Assembly (NCBI RefSeq): GCF_022605165.1
Contig: NC_063069.1
Span: 4,030,001-4,094,000 of the forward strand
Length of the DNA stretch: 64,000 nt
DNA from: Purpureocillium takamizusanense
Taxonomy: Eukaryota > Ascomycota > Sordariomycetes > Hypocreales > Ophiocordycipitaceae
Reading direction: 5' to 3'
The notes under the pieces were generated by a model. It saw only the letters and a program-made list of their open reading frames with translations. It had not been told where the DNA came from and did no database searches. A program made the translations under genes and the position numbers. Shown here in pieces: positions 9,748 through 19,809 of the stretch (within the stretch, counting starts at the first letter, position 1; every line of letters starts with the position of its first letter).

Positions 9748-11430
9748 CTAGTCAAACATGCTCATCCAGACAAATGTGCCCAGGGACCCGCCGACGAGCA
9801 AGAACGTCAGTATGCCGGCGCCGGCCCTGTCGGCCGTGGTGATGGGCTTAGGGGGCTTTTCGCCATTGTCGGCGCCGCCGCCGCCGGGGTTTGGGTTGCC
9901 CTTGCTGATGCCGCCCGTCCCGTTGGTGACGGGGACGGGCGCGTCGTCAATGAGCAGCGCCGAGACGGCGGCGAGCACGTTCATGGCTTCGCCGGCGCCA
10001 GTCGTCTTGTCAACGGACGGGTCGACGTAGGAGCCGCCGCTCCAGTAAAAGCCGCAGGCGCGTCCGGTCTCGCCGCCCGTGCACTGCTTGACGGCCGCCT
10101 CCGTCGACTTGCGCAGCGTGGGCAAGATCTTGTCGCGCGTGTAGGGGGCCACCTGCGTCACCACGGATAGCCAGCGGTGAACGTAGCCCTTGAAGGACAA
10201 CATGTCGGGCGAGCAGGCGCCTTTGCGGCCCTCGCAGGGCACCTCGTAGGCGATGTCCTTGGGGAAGAAGTTTTTGAATGTGGACTCGATGAGCTTATCG
10301 ACGCGGTTCTTCCACTTTGTGTCGCCGTTGGTCTAATTCATTTCATTGCGGTCAGTTCAGGTTTGGAGCAACGGTGAGGTGACCCAGCTTGGAGGACAGA
10401 AAACAAGAGGCGACGAAAAGTCGGTATCAACGTACATAGTTGTACATGAAGGCGGCACCTTGCAGCATGACGCCGGCGTTGTACGAAAAGGTGGCCTTGT
10501 TGACGTCGGTGCAATTGGTATCGACATGAGCGCCGTCATAGACGTGCCAGCTATCGTGGTCAATATAGTTCACGTTCCACAGCCAGTCCCATGTCTTGTC
10601 GGCCCAGTCTGCGTATGTCTGGTTGCCCGTATAGCGGGCAAGGCGGGCCCCAATGTTGAAGAAGCAGCCATTTGCGATGGCTGTTTGTTTCGCAAGAGAG
10701 AGTCAGCGTCAGTGGGCAAACACAGATGGGTAGCAAAACGCACTGTTCTTGTAGTTGTAGCCGGCGTTGGAAAAGGGAATCTGCCAGCGCAGGCCGCCGT
10801 TGCAGGTGGTGTCGTGGCGAGTCGGGTCGGCCATGGTGTGCCAGACGGCTTGGGCAAGGGCGAGCCACTGCGGCTGGTCATCCGGGGGGTTGGGGAACTT
10901 GTTCTCGGCGGCGAGCATGGCTGACATGCCCCAGAAGCCTTGGTCGTCGTTGCCTAGCGAGGCGGTATGGTTGGCGGGCATGTAGTTGCGGTTGTCGCCG
11001 ACCTGGTGCAGCATGCCCTCCATGATGACGTGATTGTAGCTGGCGTCGCCAGTCCAGCGCCAGTAGTCGATGTAGGTGCCCATCATGGCGCCGCCCTCCC
11101 ACCAGTAGTAGGGTCCTGCAGGCGGAGGGCCGGGCAGCGTGCCGGGGATGCCGCCCGTCTTGTTTCCCGGGTAGAAGAGCATGAGGTCGTATGCGAGTGT
11201 GCGGGCCGACTGCCGGATGTTGTCTGTTGGCGGGGTGTCTATTAGCCAGGCTGTTGTTGTTGTTGTTGTTGTTGTTGCCGCTGCTTTTGTTTTTTTCCCT
11301 GTGAGGAAACCTGTTGTGGGCTGAGGGGAATCTACACACCTGGCGTGTCTATCTTGTACGTCTGGGCATCGGCGACGGCAGCAAGGAGGGCGAGGCCCGC
11401 GCTGAGAGCGAGGCTCCTACGAGAGACCAT
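9748..11430 (-). CDS. GPI-type GH76 alpha-1,6-mannanase (DFG5/DCW1-like)
   Basis: 466 residues from four exons: 11430-11340, 11223-10744, 10680-10436 and 10332-9748 (introns 116, 63 and 103 bp). The family acts on the mannan part of GPI glycans and helps attach GPI proteins to the cell wall glucan. A signal peptide is seen ([22 protein letters not shown]). The family's paired acidic residues are present in GNDDQGFWG (D123, D124), and the Trp- and Gly-rich YYWWEGG segment is typical. The C-terminus ends with a hydrophobic tail ([17 protein letters not shown]) after a Gly/Pro-rich linker, fitting a GPI-anchor signal, so the product should be held at the membrane or wall. Intron 1 holds a (GTT)n run at 11252-11277. 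Confidence 0.93.
11252..11277. repeat. (GTT)n microsatellite in GH76 intron 1
   Basis: About eight GTT units inside the first intron of the GH76 gene, so length changes would not alter the protein. Confidence 0.8.
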
Positions 11431-14400
11431 GGCGTTGTCCTTGCGCGCCTGGCCGAGTCTATCGTGAACAAGGCTTCAAGCGGCGGGGTCGGGGTTTGGA
11501 GTCGCGGGTCTCCCGTGGCCGAGTGCGTTATGTTGCCAAAAACGGAGCGCGGGAATAGACCGGAATATCGCAGATATGGGGGTCTGGAAGAGAGAAGCGT
11601 GGAAAATTGGAAATAGCGGTGGTTGAAGCTTGGAAGCGAGCGTTGCGGTCGGGGCGACGGCGGCGGTGATGGTGATGATGTCTGGTGGGCAAGATGTCGG
11701 AATCAAGTGATGCCAAAGCGAGCGGCTGGCCGGGGCGGCGCAGAAACACAAGGGGGTCGAAACAAGTGCCAACGAATGAAGGCGTCTATATCAATCGTGG
11801 TGTGTCATGGGAGGAGAAGGAAGGAAGGGAAGAATCACTCTGGGGAAGCAAAGGGAGGAGGAGGCGGGAAGAAGCGTCAAGCATCACAGCAAGTGGAGCG
11901 TGCCGAGTCAAGGTGGGGAGCTTTTGGCGCTCATCAATGCTACAGTCTGGTGCCGTACAGGACAGTACAGTACGGTACACGTACCTAGTACATGTTTGTG
12001 GAAAGCAAGCAAGCTCAAAATAAAGACACGGGCAGGGCGGGAAAAGGGGGGGGGGGGGATGAGGCCTCTGAAAAACACAGGCAGGCGGGCCAAGAAAGGT
12101 TCTGCAGGCACTAGGTACTCATACTAACTTTCACGCTCCCAAGCAACCGCCGATGGAGCAAGTTCCGCCAACAAAGATGGCGGTGGGCGCGCGCGCATTC
12201 ATCAACCTTAGTCGCTCGGCCAAGAGCCACCAAGGGGGGGCTGTGCAAGTCCAGGCGGCCAAGCAGATGCGCGGGCTGCGCCTTGGCGGGTGCCATGCCG
12301 TACATACAACGCAACCATCACCCGCCGATCTTGTCTCCTGTTTTTCCCCGTCTCTTTCTCTCTCTGTTGTCTGTCGCAGGGTTTCTGGACGAAGTGCATT
12401 GGACCCCCCCCCCCCTTTCCCCCCTTATCTGACTCGGTTCTCCGCCCGCCCTTCCGACCTTGGGGGATGAATCACGGTCGCGCTGTCGATGACCACTGTA
12501 ACGTATTCTCCACTACGTACCAAGGTACCAAGTGCAGGAGAGACATTACCCATACAGTATATACCACTGCAGTCCGCCCTTGGGCGCGTGACAGACGGCT
12601 GACGGACGGCGGGGAGCCGTGACATGCGCCACACACGGCCCCCCTTTGGCCCTCGGTTGAGATGGTACATGAACTGTGCTTGGACAAAACGGTATTCTTG
12701 AACAGTCGAGGGAGAAGAAAAAAACGGCAGAGGTCGAACAAGATCTTGGTCGGGGGCTCGTTGACCGGGCTTCATGGTGGGCGGCACAGGCTCGTTAGAG
12801 GGCGAGGGAAATTTAAGGTAAATGTTAAGGTTGGCGGGTCCCCCTTTCCCAGACGGGACAACCTATAGGCGGGCGGCGCCTCGCGCCTCACCACCCAACA
12901 GCTGCAGCCCCTGGCCACAGCGGCCAACAGCGTCCTCGGCGCCAACAACGGAAGCCCCCCCCCTGGCGCCTGCAAAATGTGGTTAGCGCCCACCTACCTT
13001 ATTACCTACCCATCTGCCATCCTTTGTCTCGCCTCGCGACTGAATGCTTCACACCCTCTCCTCCCATGACCGCGACACTATTCGAAGCGACTGGCGCTGC
13101 ATCTGGCGTGGCGGCTGCTTGGCGACTGGACGGCGACGATGAGACCAAGGGGGGGCACGTCGCCCGCGTTACGCGTACGTTCCACGTATAAGCCACTAAC
13201 TTGGCAAGTCGCAACTAGACCGGCCGCTCTTGGCCCGGCGCCGGAAGGCTCGGGGGGCGTCGCGTCATATTCGCTTCGAGAAAGAGTGCGGTCGACTTGT
13301 CGGCGGTTGATGAGAATGGCCCGCCCTTGTGGAAGAGCGTTTGTACCTGAGAGAGGCGGCTCTAATAGCATCACAGCAATCTGTCGTGCTGCCAGGTGGC
13401 ACTACGTACTCACAGTGGCGGGAATGCCGCACAGCACGTGTGACCGCCCGGCCGGCCGACCAGAGCCAAGCTGCCTGCTGAGTGCCCAGTAAGGTAGTAC
13501 CTTACCTAGGCACTAAGGTAGTACCTACTAAAGTAGTGGTCGGCTTCAGGCCTCTGCGAACCCAAAGTCGGCGGGCAGTGTGTGTCTAGTACTACTAACG
13601 TACCGATAGGCCAAGCGTATACTGCCCAGTACCAGGTAAATAACCATCTCGGTTCTTGCCCCCAGTTTCATGCGCCTTCGTTGCCATTACTGCATACTAA
13701 CGTTACTGGGCGCATTGTGTTGCCAAGGTCCCGACACGAGACGACGCCAGGTTGTGACCCATCAATACCAGTGCCCTTCGTTACACAACCCTCCCCTCCC
13801 AGCGCCGGCGGCGTCGGGTGCAGTCAAGCCCGCTGCGGCGTGGCGTCGGCGGTGGCACACGTGCGCTAAACTTTAAACCACATGCCGCCGGCGCTTGCAG
13901 GGCAGGGTCCAGTGTTGCCAGCCGCCTGGACGGACCCCGGCCCCAGCACCTCAAAGGGGCCTCGTGAGCGAGCCTCCCCTGGGAAAGTTGGGTGCCAGAA
14001 GCCTCCATGCCGGTGCCTGGCTACTAATAAGGTGCCTTACCTAGGTAGGTGCTACTAAGGTCCAGCTGTGAAAGCGCTGGAACGTCGCTGGAGCGATGGA
14101 GTGTCTTGGAGCCCCAACCTTGTACCTAAGGTAATAACGTAGCGGGCTATCGGCATATTGTTGGGTGCGCAACTCCAGCTCGCTACTGCGCACACAAGGG
14201 ATCCGGTGAACGCGGCCGTTCCATCGCCAGCGCCTTCAGTTCCACCTCACCGTCCGCCAACGCACGTCACTGACTTGCATCTGTTGTTGGTCGACCAACA
14301 CCACCTACGCCGCTGTCATGCCACGAACGCCATCATGGCCCATGCGAGGCGCCTGCCTGCCTGCCTGCCTGCGCCGTCCCACCATGCAGGCTCGCTTCCT

Positions 14401-14788
14401 CCCGTCCACCCCCTGGTCCAACCCTGAAAAGAAAAAAGAAGCAAAACAGAGAGAACCAAGCGGCTGCGACAAACGGCGGGACGTCGCTGCGACACTGGCA
14501 AGCTTTTGCATGGATGCCATCAATGCGAATACCAACAGTCTTCAATACCAGTGCCAGCCCCCCTCGCGATAACGACGCCCAATGTCTCGGCGGCTACTGT
14601 TGTAACAGGTACACTAACTTGTAAAGGAACCTCAGTACGTGTACGCACTTGTTTCTGGTGAGGGCATCGTTGCCCTTGATCACGGGACCGATCCCCGTGC
14701 ACTCTCCTCCCTCCCTCCAAGCATTTCCAGCTTCGCCATCCCCCAACAAACGCCATCTCACCTCGACGTGCGCCGCCGCCGCCTCCCC
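11431..14788. other. 3.4 kb intergenic region with homopolymer and palindromic motifs
   Basis: No gene supported. It holds the GH76 promoter, a 13-base G run (12046-12058), a 12-base C run (12404-12415) and several short palindromic motifs built from AAGGTA/TACCTT and CCTAGG (13494-13532, 14028-14062, near 14130). Open frames on both strands are Pro/Arg/Ser-rich, as expected from GC-rich noncoding DNA. Confidence 0.45.
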
Positions 14789-15697
14789 CTAACCCCCGAA
14801 ACCCTCCCGCAGGCCTCGCGTCTGCATCGTCACGAGCAAAACCACCAGCGCCAAGCCCCGAAGCCCGCATGCCGACCCGCGCGACCACGCCCATGCTGCC
14901 GCGACGATGGCGCACAGCGAGACGAGCGCTGGCCGCGCCTCGGTGACGATACCTTTCACGTCCGACACCGCCTCTGTGATACTGTGAATAGACATTTTGC
15001 TCTCGCCACCAGACTTGCAGCTGCATCTGCCGTTCCCAGCCCCCGCCGGGCTCGAGTCCGAGCGCTCCTGCGGCCCTCCTCGCCCATCATCGACATGCGC
15101 ATTCCCGAGCCACGAGAGTTGCGAGAGCTGCAGGCGCCCGCTGTCATCGACGTCCCATAGCGACAAGACAGGCCGCGGCCGCGATCCTTCCCAGGGACTG
15201 TGAGCCACCGTGGTATCTAAAGGGGGCTCCTCTGGTGGCGGCTGCGTCATGTGTCGCGCCTGTGACAGCGTCTGCCTCAGCAACGACATGCCCTGAACTG
15301 TGGTCACGGGCGCCGTCCACGCGTGTCGGCTGATGTTTTCATTGAAGATCTGCTCATCGAAGGGCCAGTCTTCGACGAGCGTCTCTGCTGCTGCTGCTGC
15401 TGCTGCCGCCCGCCAACGCTGCACCATCTCTGCCTTGAGTTCGGGAGCTTTCTGTGGCGTGTCTGGCTCGCCTTTCGCCCTCCAAGACTTGCTTGAAGGG
15501 GCGTCGCAGCGGATGAAGCGACAAATGGTGCCCGCGATGGCTGCCAACAACTGTGCGCGCATGATTGTGGCTGAGCGTGCGTGCGTGTCGTAGTTTATGG
15601 AACATACGAGACCCGAGCCACAGACCAGCGGCTCGGCACCGCAGGGGACAAGTTGGTCATTAGGTTTCGTGCCTGCTCGTGGGTTGATGCTCTCCAC
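14789..15697 (-). CDS. hypothetical protein with C-terminal membrane segments
   Basis: Single open frame of 302 codons; I do not recognise a family. If translation starts at the internal ATG at 15562 the product is 257 residues and begins with a hydrophobic segment (MRAQLLAAIAGTICRFI). The middle contains a run of eight Ala encoded by a (GCT/GCA)n stretch near 15390-15412 and Pro/Ser/Asp-rich, probably disordered sequence. The last ~60 residues contain two hydrophobic stretches separated by a short Arg/Gly loop (around ALVSLCAIVAAAWAW and GLALVVLLV), so it may be a membrane protein. No antisense gene competes. Coding status rests on length and the hydrophobic pattern only. Confidence 0.5.
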   Translation of the reverse strand: MESINPRAGTKPNDQLVPCGAEPLVCGSGLVCSINYDTHARSATIMRAQLLAAIAGTICRFIRCDAPSSKSWRAKGEPDTPQKAPELKAEMVQRWRAAAAAAAAETLVEDWPFDEQIFNENISRHAWTAPVTTVQGMSLLRQTLSQARHMTQPPPEEPPLDTTVAHSPWEGSRPRPVLSLWDVDDSGRLQLSQLSWLGNAHVDDGRGGPQERSDSSPAGAGNGRCSCKSGGESKMSIHSITEAVSDVKGIVTEARPALVSLCAIVAAAWAWSRGSACGLRGLALVVLLVTMQTRGLREGFGG

Positions 15698-16600
15698 AAT
15701 GATCCCGTGAGAGAACGATGGGGCTCGTCTACTTGAAATTGCTCGCGTGGTTTGGCATTTGTACGCCTATTATATGACGACCAGTATACCGCTGCGTAGG
15801 CGCTGACCGCGCAAGCTGCGTTGTCAACTGCCTTTTAGCATACGCACTTGTCACCATCCGAGGGAATGCTGTCGCATGAGATGGGCCTCGTATCCTGATG
15901 AGTGTATCCTCGCCGCCTTGAAGCGGAGGTGTGGGATCAAGCCGCCATCCCGCCATTGGGGGCCGGCTTCGCTCGGCCTGGCCTCGTTCCGTGAATCAGC
16001 ACGAGCTTACAGCCGTGCACCCCATTGCGTTGTGACAATTGCCCAACAGGCCAAGGCCCAGAAACTGGCACCGGCGCCTCCAGCTGGTCGTGCAAGGACA
16101 CAGATTCCTACGGCAAGCCGGGCGTTGCGTGGTGGTACTGCCGCCGAACGCGCGGAGCACGACCCAGGACGCGGCGCAAGACGGCATGATGCCTTGCGGT
16201 CTGCGATGTAGTATAGATAGCCGATGCGCTCAGACCGCGGCGATTTCGTCTGTAGTATCGGCAATGCGTCTGGGCTTGGCCAACATTTGGGCAACCGATT
16301 ACTTAACGACTGCTTCAGTCAGCAACACGGGCCATGCTGGACGGAGGCGGGGGGCCAGCATGGACGTAAAAGACCACCGCAGAAAATATGATGGCAAGGA
16401 TGGGATTGGAAACTCCTAGGCAGATAGTGTAGAGGCATCTGCGCTTGACGAGCTATATAAATCAGAGGATGGGCCCCGCTCCGGCTCTTCCTAAGGACCA
16501 ACCATTGCCAGCAACAGCCTATCACCACCTTCCCCATACCAGAGACAAAGGAAGAAAAAAGCAAGAAGAAGAGAAGAAGACACAGCAAGACGTCCCGAAG
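15698..16600. other. intergenic, divergent promoters
   Basis: About 900 bp between the hypothetical gene (-) and the cysteine-rich secreted gene (+). The right part has the TATA box at 16454. No other gene is supported. Confidence 0.4.
16454..16462 (+). promoter_or_regulatory. TATA box of cysteine-rich secreted gene
   Basis: TATATAAAT, 147 bp before the ATG at 16601; a leader of about 115 nt follows, with an A/G-rich stretch just before the start codon. Confidence 0.6.
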
Positions 16601-17008
16601 ATGCGTCTCTCCGTTTTCCTCCTCAGCCAGCACGCCGCTCTTCTCGGCCTGCTTCTCGGATCCCTCGGCGGGCAGGCACAAAGGGCTTTCAACTACACGG
16701 TGCCGGTGTGGAAACGAATGTTCACGATTGAATGCCCGGAGAACATCCGCAATGATTGTGACACGTACTGGATATGCAGAGACCGCGGCAGTTGCGATGA
16801 AGACGGTCAATACGTCGCCTATGGGGACATCATCCGCTGGTGCAAAGAGTGCTGGTGCGAGCCGCGGCCGGAGGAGCCTCACAAGACGGCGACGAAGAGG
16901 CTCGCGTTTGCGACGGACATGCCGGTACCGGATCCACCCACCAAAAAAAGAAGGTCGAAGGATGTGGAGCAGCAGCCAGAGCCTAAGGGATGCTGCATCC
17001 TACAGTGA
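16601..17008 (+). CDS. small secreted cysteine-rich protein with basic NLS-like patch
   Basis: Intronless, 135 residues. The frame is open from 16445, but the TATA box and signal peptide place the start at 16601 (MRLSVFLLSQHAALLGLLLG, cleavage probably near GGQAQ). The mature protein has seven Cys within about 45 residues (residues ~43-88), then a charged tail with a basic cluster (PPTKKRRSK) that looks like a nuclear localisation signal, and ends in GCCILQ. The last four residues, CILQ, resemble a CaaX prenylation box, which would be unusual in a secreted protein. Size, Cys density and signal peptide fit the effector-candidate class of plant- or insect-associated fungi; no known family is recognised, so the role is not assigned. 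Confidence 0.72.
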   Translation: MRLSVFLLSQHAALLGLLLGSLGGQAQRAFNYTVPVWKRMFTIECPENIRNDCDTYWICRDRGSCDEDGQYVAYGDIIRWCKECWCEPRPEEPHKTATKRLAFATDMPVPDPPTKKRRSKDVEQQPEPKGCCILQ

Positions 17009-18045
17009 TGCTGCTGCTGATGGTCCTAACCAGCTACGTGGCACACATGCGGAATAGTGGTCGGGCGCGGCTGGGGATGATGCTGGTGCCACTACTACCT
17101 ACTTCGTACTGTGCTGCTACTACTGCTGCTACCACTACTAGCAGTGGCTTCATGGGGGCTGCCGATGGAGGTCACGGTAGGCCGGTGTGTTCGATGAAAG
17201 GGACCAACAGTGATAGACGGACGGGCAATGCACGTGAAAAGCAGGAAAATCCGAGCACAATAATCTCTTTTCCTTTACTTTTTATTACGAGAGGTCCTGG
17301 TATAGTGATGTCGGCATATGTCAAGTGATATTCGTTAGGCATCCCATCTCAATTCTTGACTGCTCAAACCCGTGATCAAACAGTTTCCGTTACCCAACAA
17401 ATACTTTGTTACGTCGTTGTTTCTGGAAATTGTTATTGTTAGCAACACACACGTTTGACCCGGATAATGCCTATTACTGGGTACCCCTTAGGTAAACTCA
17501 TTTGATAATTCACGAGGATAACCACCCTCGCAATCTCTCCTGACCGGGTTCCCCTCCGTACCCGGCAGACGGCGACGGCAAGTTGTTACTTATTACGACA
17601 AAACCGGGAGAATCGGGGCGGGGCGCCGGCACGAACTGGCCCGGCGCTAGACCCCAGAATCCCGATCGGGACGGACATGGCTCCATTGAACGACGTCAAT
17701 GACGTGTCGTCGCCGGACGACGACGCCGCTGTGGGTAGTAACTTGGTGGACGGGCCTTCGTAATTACGGGCGCCATGTATGTACGGAGCGAGGGGTTGAT
17801 GTGCCTGTCTTTAAACATGCGTTATGGGGGGCCAAGTCGTATAAAGGTACGAGATGTTGCCCAGCTTTTGGTCAATTGTCCAGAGTCGAAAGCCAGCGCG
17901 CATCCTTATTTATGTGAAGTGTTAAACGCAAGTTATACGACCGCCGCGCCCCTACACAGTCCACGAACCGTGATTTTATACCACCAACGCGGACGTTATA
18001 TTTCCCACCATATACATACATATATAATATACGAAACACGACGAC
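17009..18045. other. intergenic, upstream of dehydrogenase
   Basis: About 1 kb. Contains TATAAAG at 17840-17846 and AT-rich TATATAATATA just before the next ATG; which one directs transcription is unclear. No gene supported. Confidence 0.4.
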
Positions 18046-18873
18046 ATGCCCGACACGCAGCACCCCCTCGACTTCACCTGCGCCCTCGTCACCGGCGGCG
18101 GCGGCGGCATCGGCAAGGCCATCGCGCATTGGCTCGTCTCGCGCGGCAAAAAGGTGCTCCTCGCCGGCCGCACCGAGTCCAACCTGCGCGCCGCCGCCAA
18201 GGAGGTCGGCGCCGCGGGCTACTACGTGCTCGACACGGGCAGGACCGACGACATGCCGCTGTTCGTGGAGCACTTGACGTCGGAGCACCCGGACCTCGAC
18301 TGCCTCGTCAACAACGCGGGCGTGCAGCGGCCCCTGGATGTGGCCAACGACGATGTGAGCGACTTCCTCGCGCGTGCGGATAACGAAATCAACATCAATA
18401 TCCGCGGGCCGCTGCACCTGGCCATGCTGCTGCTGCCGCACCTGCGCAACAAGAACAAGAAGAATAACGGCGGCGGAACGGCCACCATTGTCAACGTCTC
18501 GAGCGTGCTGGGCTTCGTGCCCTTTTCCATCATCAACCCCGTGTACAACGGCACCAAGGCGTGGCTGCACTTTTGGAGCATGAACCTGCGCACGCAGCTC
18601 GCCCAGGCGGAGGGAGCCGCTGCCCCAGGCCAGCTGCGCCGCGTGCGCGTCGTGGAGATTGCGCCGCCCATGGTGGCGACGGACCTGCACCGCGAGCGCG
18701 AGGACCCCGACGACAACAAGAAGCACAAGAACGACAACACGCTGGCGGTGGAAGAGTTCATGGACGAGGTGGCGCGCAAGTGGGAGGCGGGCGAGGAGAT
18801 GATCACGGCGGGGCCGGGCAACGCCATTGTTGGCAAGTGGTATGATGCGATTGGGAAGCGGTACCCTGGTTGA
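18046..18873 (+). CDS. short-chain dehydrogenase/reductase (DltE-like)
   Basis: Intronless, 275 residues. Classical SDR oxidoreductase with Rossmann fold. The cofactor motif TGGGGGIG lies at residues 16-23, NNAG in the middle (CLVNNAGVQ), the catalytic Ser in NVSSVLGF and the YxxxK pair in VYNGTKAW. The Arg after the second beta strand (LAGRTESNL) favours NADP(H). The closest general type is the DltE-like SDR group, common and mostly uncharacterised in fungi. No signal peptide, so cytosolic. Substrate unknown. It faces the small secreted gene at 19360; a shared function is not implied. Confidence 0.92.
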   Translation: MPDTQHPLDFTCALVTGGGGGIGKAIAHWLVSRGKKVLLAGRTESNLRAAAKEVGAAGYYVLDTGRTDDMPLFVEHLTSEHPDLDCLVNNAGVQRPLDVANDDVSDFLARADNEININIRGPLHLAMLLLPHLRNKNKKNNGGGTATIVNVSSVLGFVPFSIINPVYNGTKAWLHFWSMNLRTQLAQAEGAAAPGQLRRVRVVEIAPPMVATDLHREREDPDDNKKHKNDNTLAVEEFMDEVARKWEAGEEMITAGPGNAIVGKWYDAIGKRYPG

Positions 18874-19151
18874 GGGGCTGCGATTGATGGGGGTGGGAAA
18901 GGGCATTTCTGGAAAGAAAGAAAAGAGGCTGGTGGTGGCTGGCTGGTGCTTCATGTGCTCGGATGATGCCTGGTCGTGATGTCTCTGTGCTACTTGGCGG
19001 CGGGTGGTGGAATGTTGAGGGGGCGGGTTGCCCTGGTTTCTGTCTCTTGTTGAAGCAGCCAAGCCATGGCACTGGGATAAATCTCTAGGCAAAATTCATC
19101 TTTTACTGGATGGCAACCATTCCGCAGTTTCAGTGCAATAAAGCTAGGGAT

Positions 19152-19189
<38 letters not shown>

Positions 19190-19359
19190 ACAACTATACT
19201 TTGTTTGTGCGTTACCTACTCGTTATTCCGAAGCATGTTCGTGCCATCATGTCCGTCCCATCTCAGCCCGTCAGTAAACCCCTTTTCTTTTCGGCAAGCT
19301 TCGTAGTTCGACTGGGCTGCGTGGGTTTCCGTGCGTGCGTACTACCGCCCGCGCTGCTT
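18874..19359. other. convergent 3' region with (CTA)n repeat
   Basis: About 490 bp between the two convergent stop codons. It includes about thirteen ACT/CTA units at 19151-19189. Confidence 0.5.
19151..19189. repeat. (CTA)n microsatellite
   Basis: Perfect trinucleotide run of about 39 bp in the 3' region between two convergent genes. Confidence 0.85.
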
Positions 19360-19809
19360 CTAAGGCAGGTTCTGGGGAGTGTAGCTCTGGTCGGGCTCAA
19401 CCACCTTTCCGTCCTGGACCTGCTTGTCCGTGTACGCAGGCCAGGTGATGAGCCGCTTCTTGTTGTCCACGACCGACAGCGTCGTGAAGCCATTGCCCTC
19501 GCCAAACTGCCCGCTCCAGCCCGACGTGATGGTGTAGTCGCCGCAGTTGCTCGGGCCGGCCGGGTTGGCGCGCGAGGCGTGCGCCTGCTTGACCACGTAC
19601 TCGCACTGCGTGGCGGCCTTGCCGTCGTGCGGGTTGATGCCAAACTTCCACGTGCACGAGCTGTCGTCGCTCGCGCACTCGCGCTTCATCCCCTCGATGG
19701 TCCACTGTGCGCCAGAGGCCATCATCGACTTGCTGGCGGGCGCGGGGGCGGCCAGCGCCGAGGAGGCCATGAGGGTGGTGGCGGCGGCGAGGATCTGGGT
19801 GAGCTGCAT
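19360..19809 (-). CDS. small secreted protein, four cysteines
   Basis: Intronless, 149 residues. The frame runs upstream to 20109, but a TATA box at 19993-20000 and the signal peptide (MQLTQILAAATTLMASSALA) fix the start at 19809. The mature part (~130 residues) has four Cys (RECASDDSSC, TQCEY, SNCGDY), enough for two disulfides, and a Gly-rich FGEGNGFTTLSVV segment. It resembles a widespread class of ~150-residue fungal small secreted proteins of unknown role; I cannot name a characterised member. Highly GC-biased codons in third positions support coding. Confidence 0.8.
   Translation of the reverse strand: MQLTQILAAATTLMASSALAAPAPASKSMMASGAQWTIEGMKRECASDDSSCTWKFGINPHDGKAATQCEYVVKQAHASRANPAGPSNCGDYTITSGWSGQFGEGNGFTTLSVVDNKKRLITWPAYTDKQVQDGKVVEPDQSYTPQNLP

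Noticed and set aside
17872..19092. 406-codon minus-strand open frame opposite the dehydrogenase
   Set aside because: It is antisense to a clear SDR gene with all motifs; the translation is His/Arg/Val-rich, as expected from GC-biased codon shadows.
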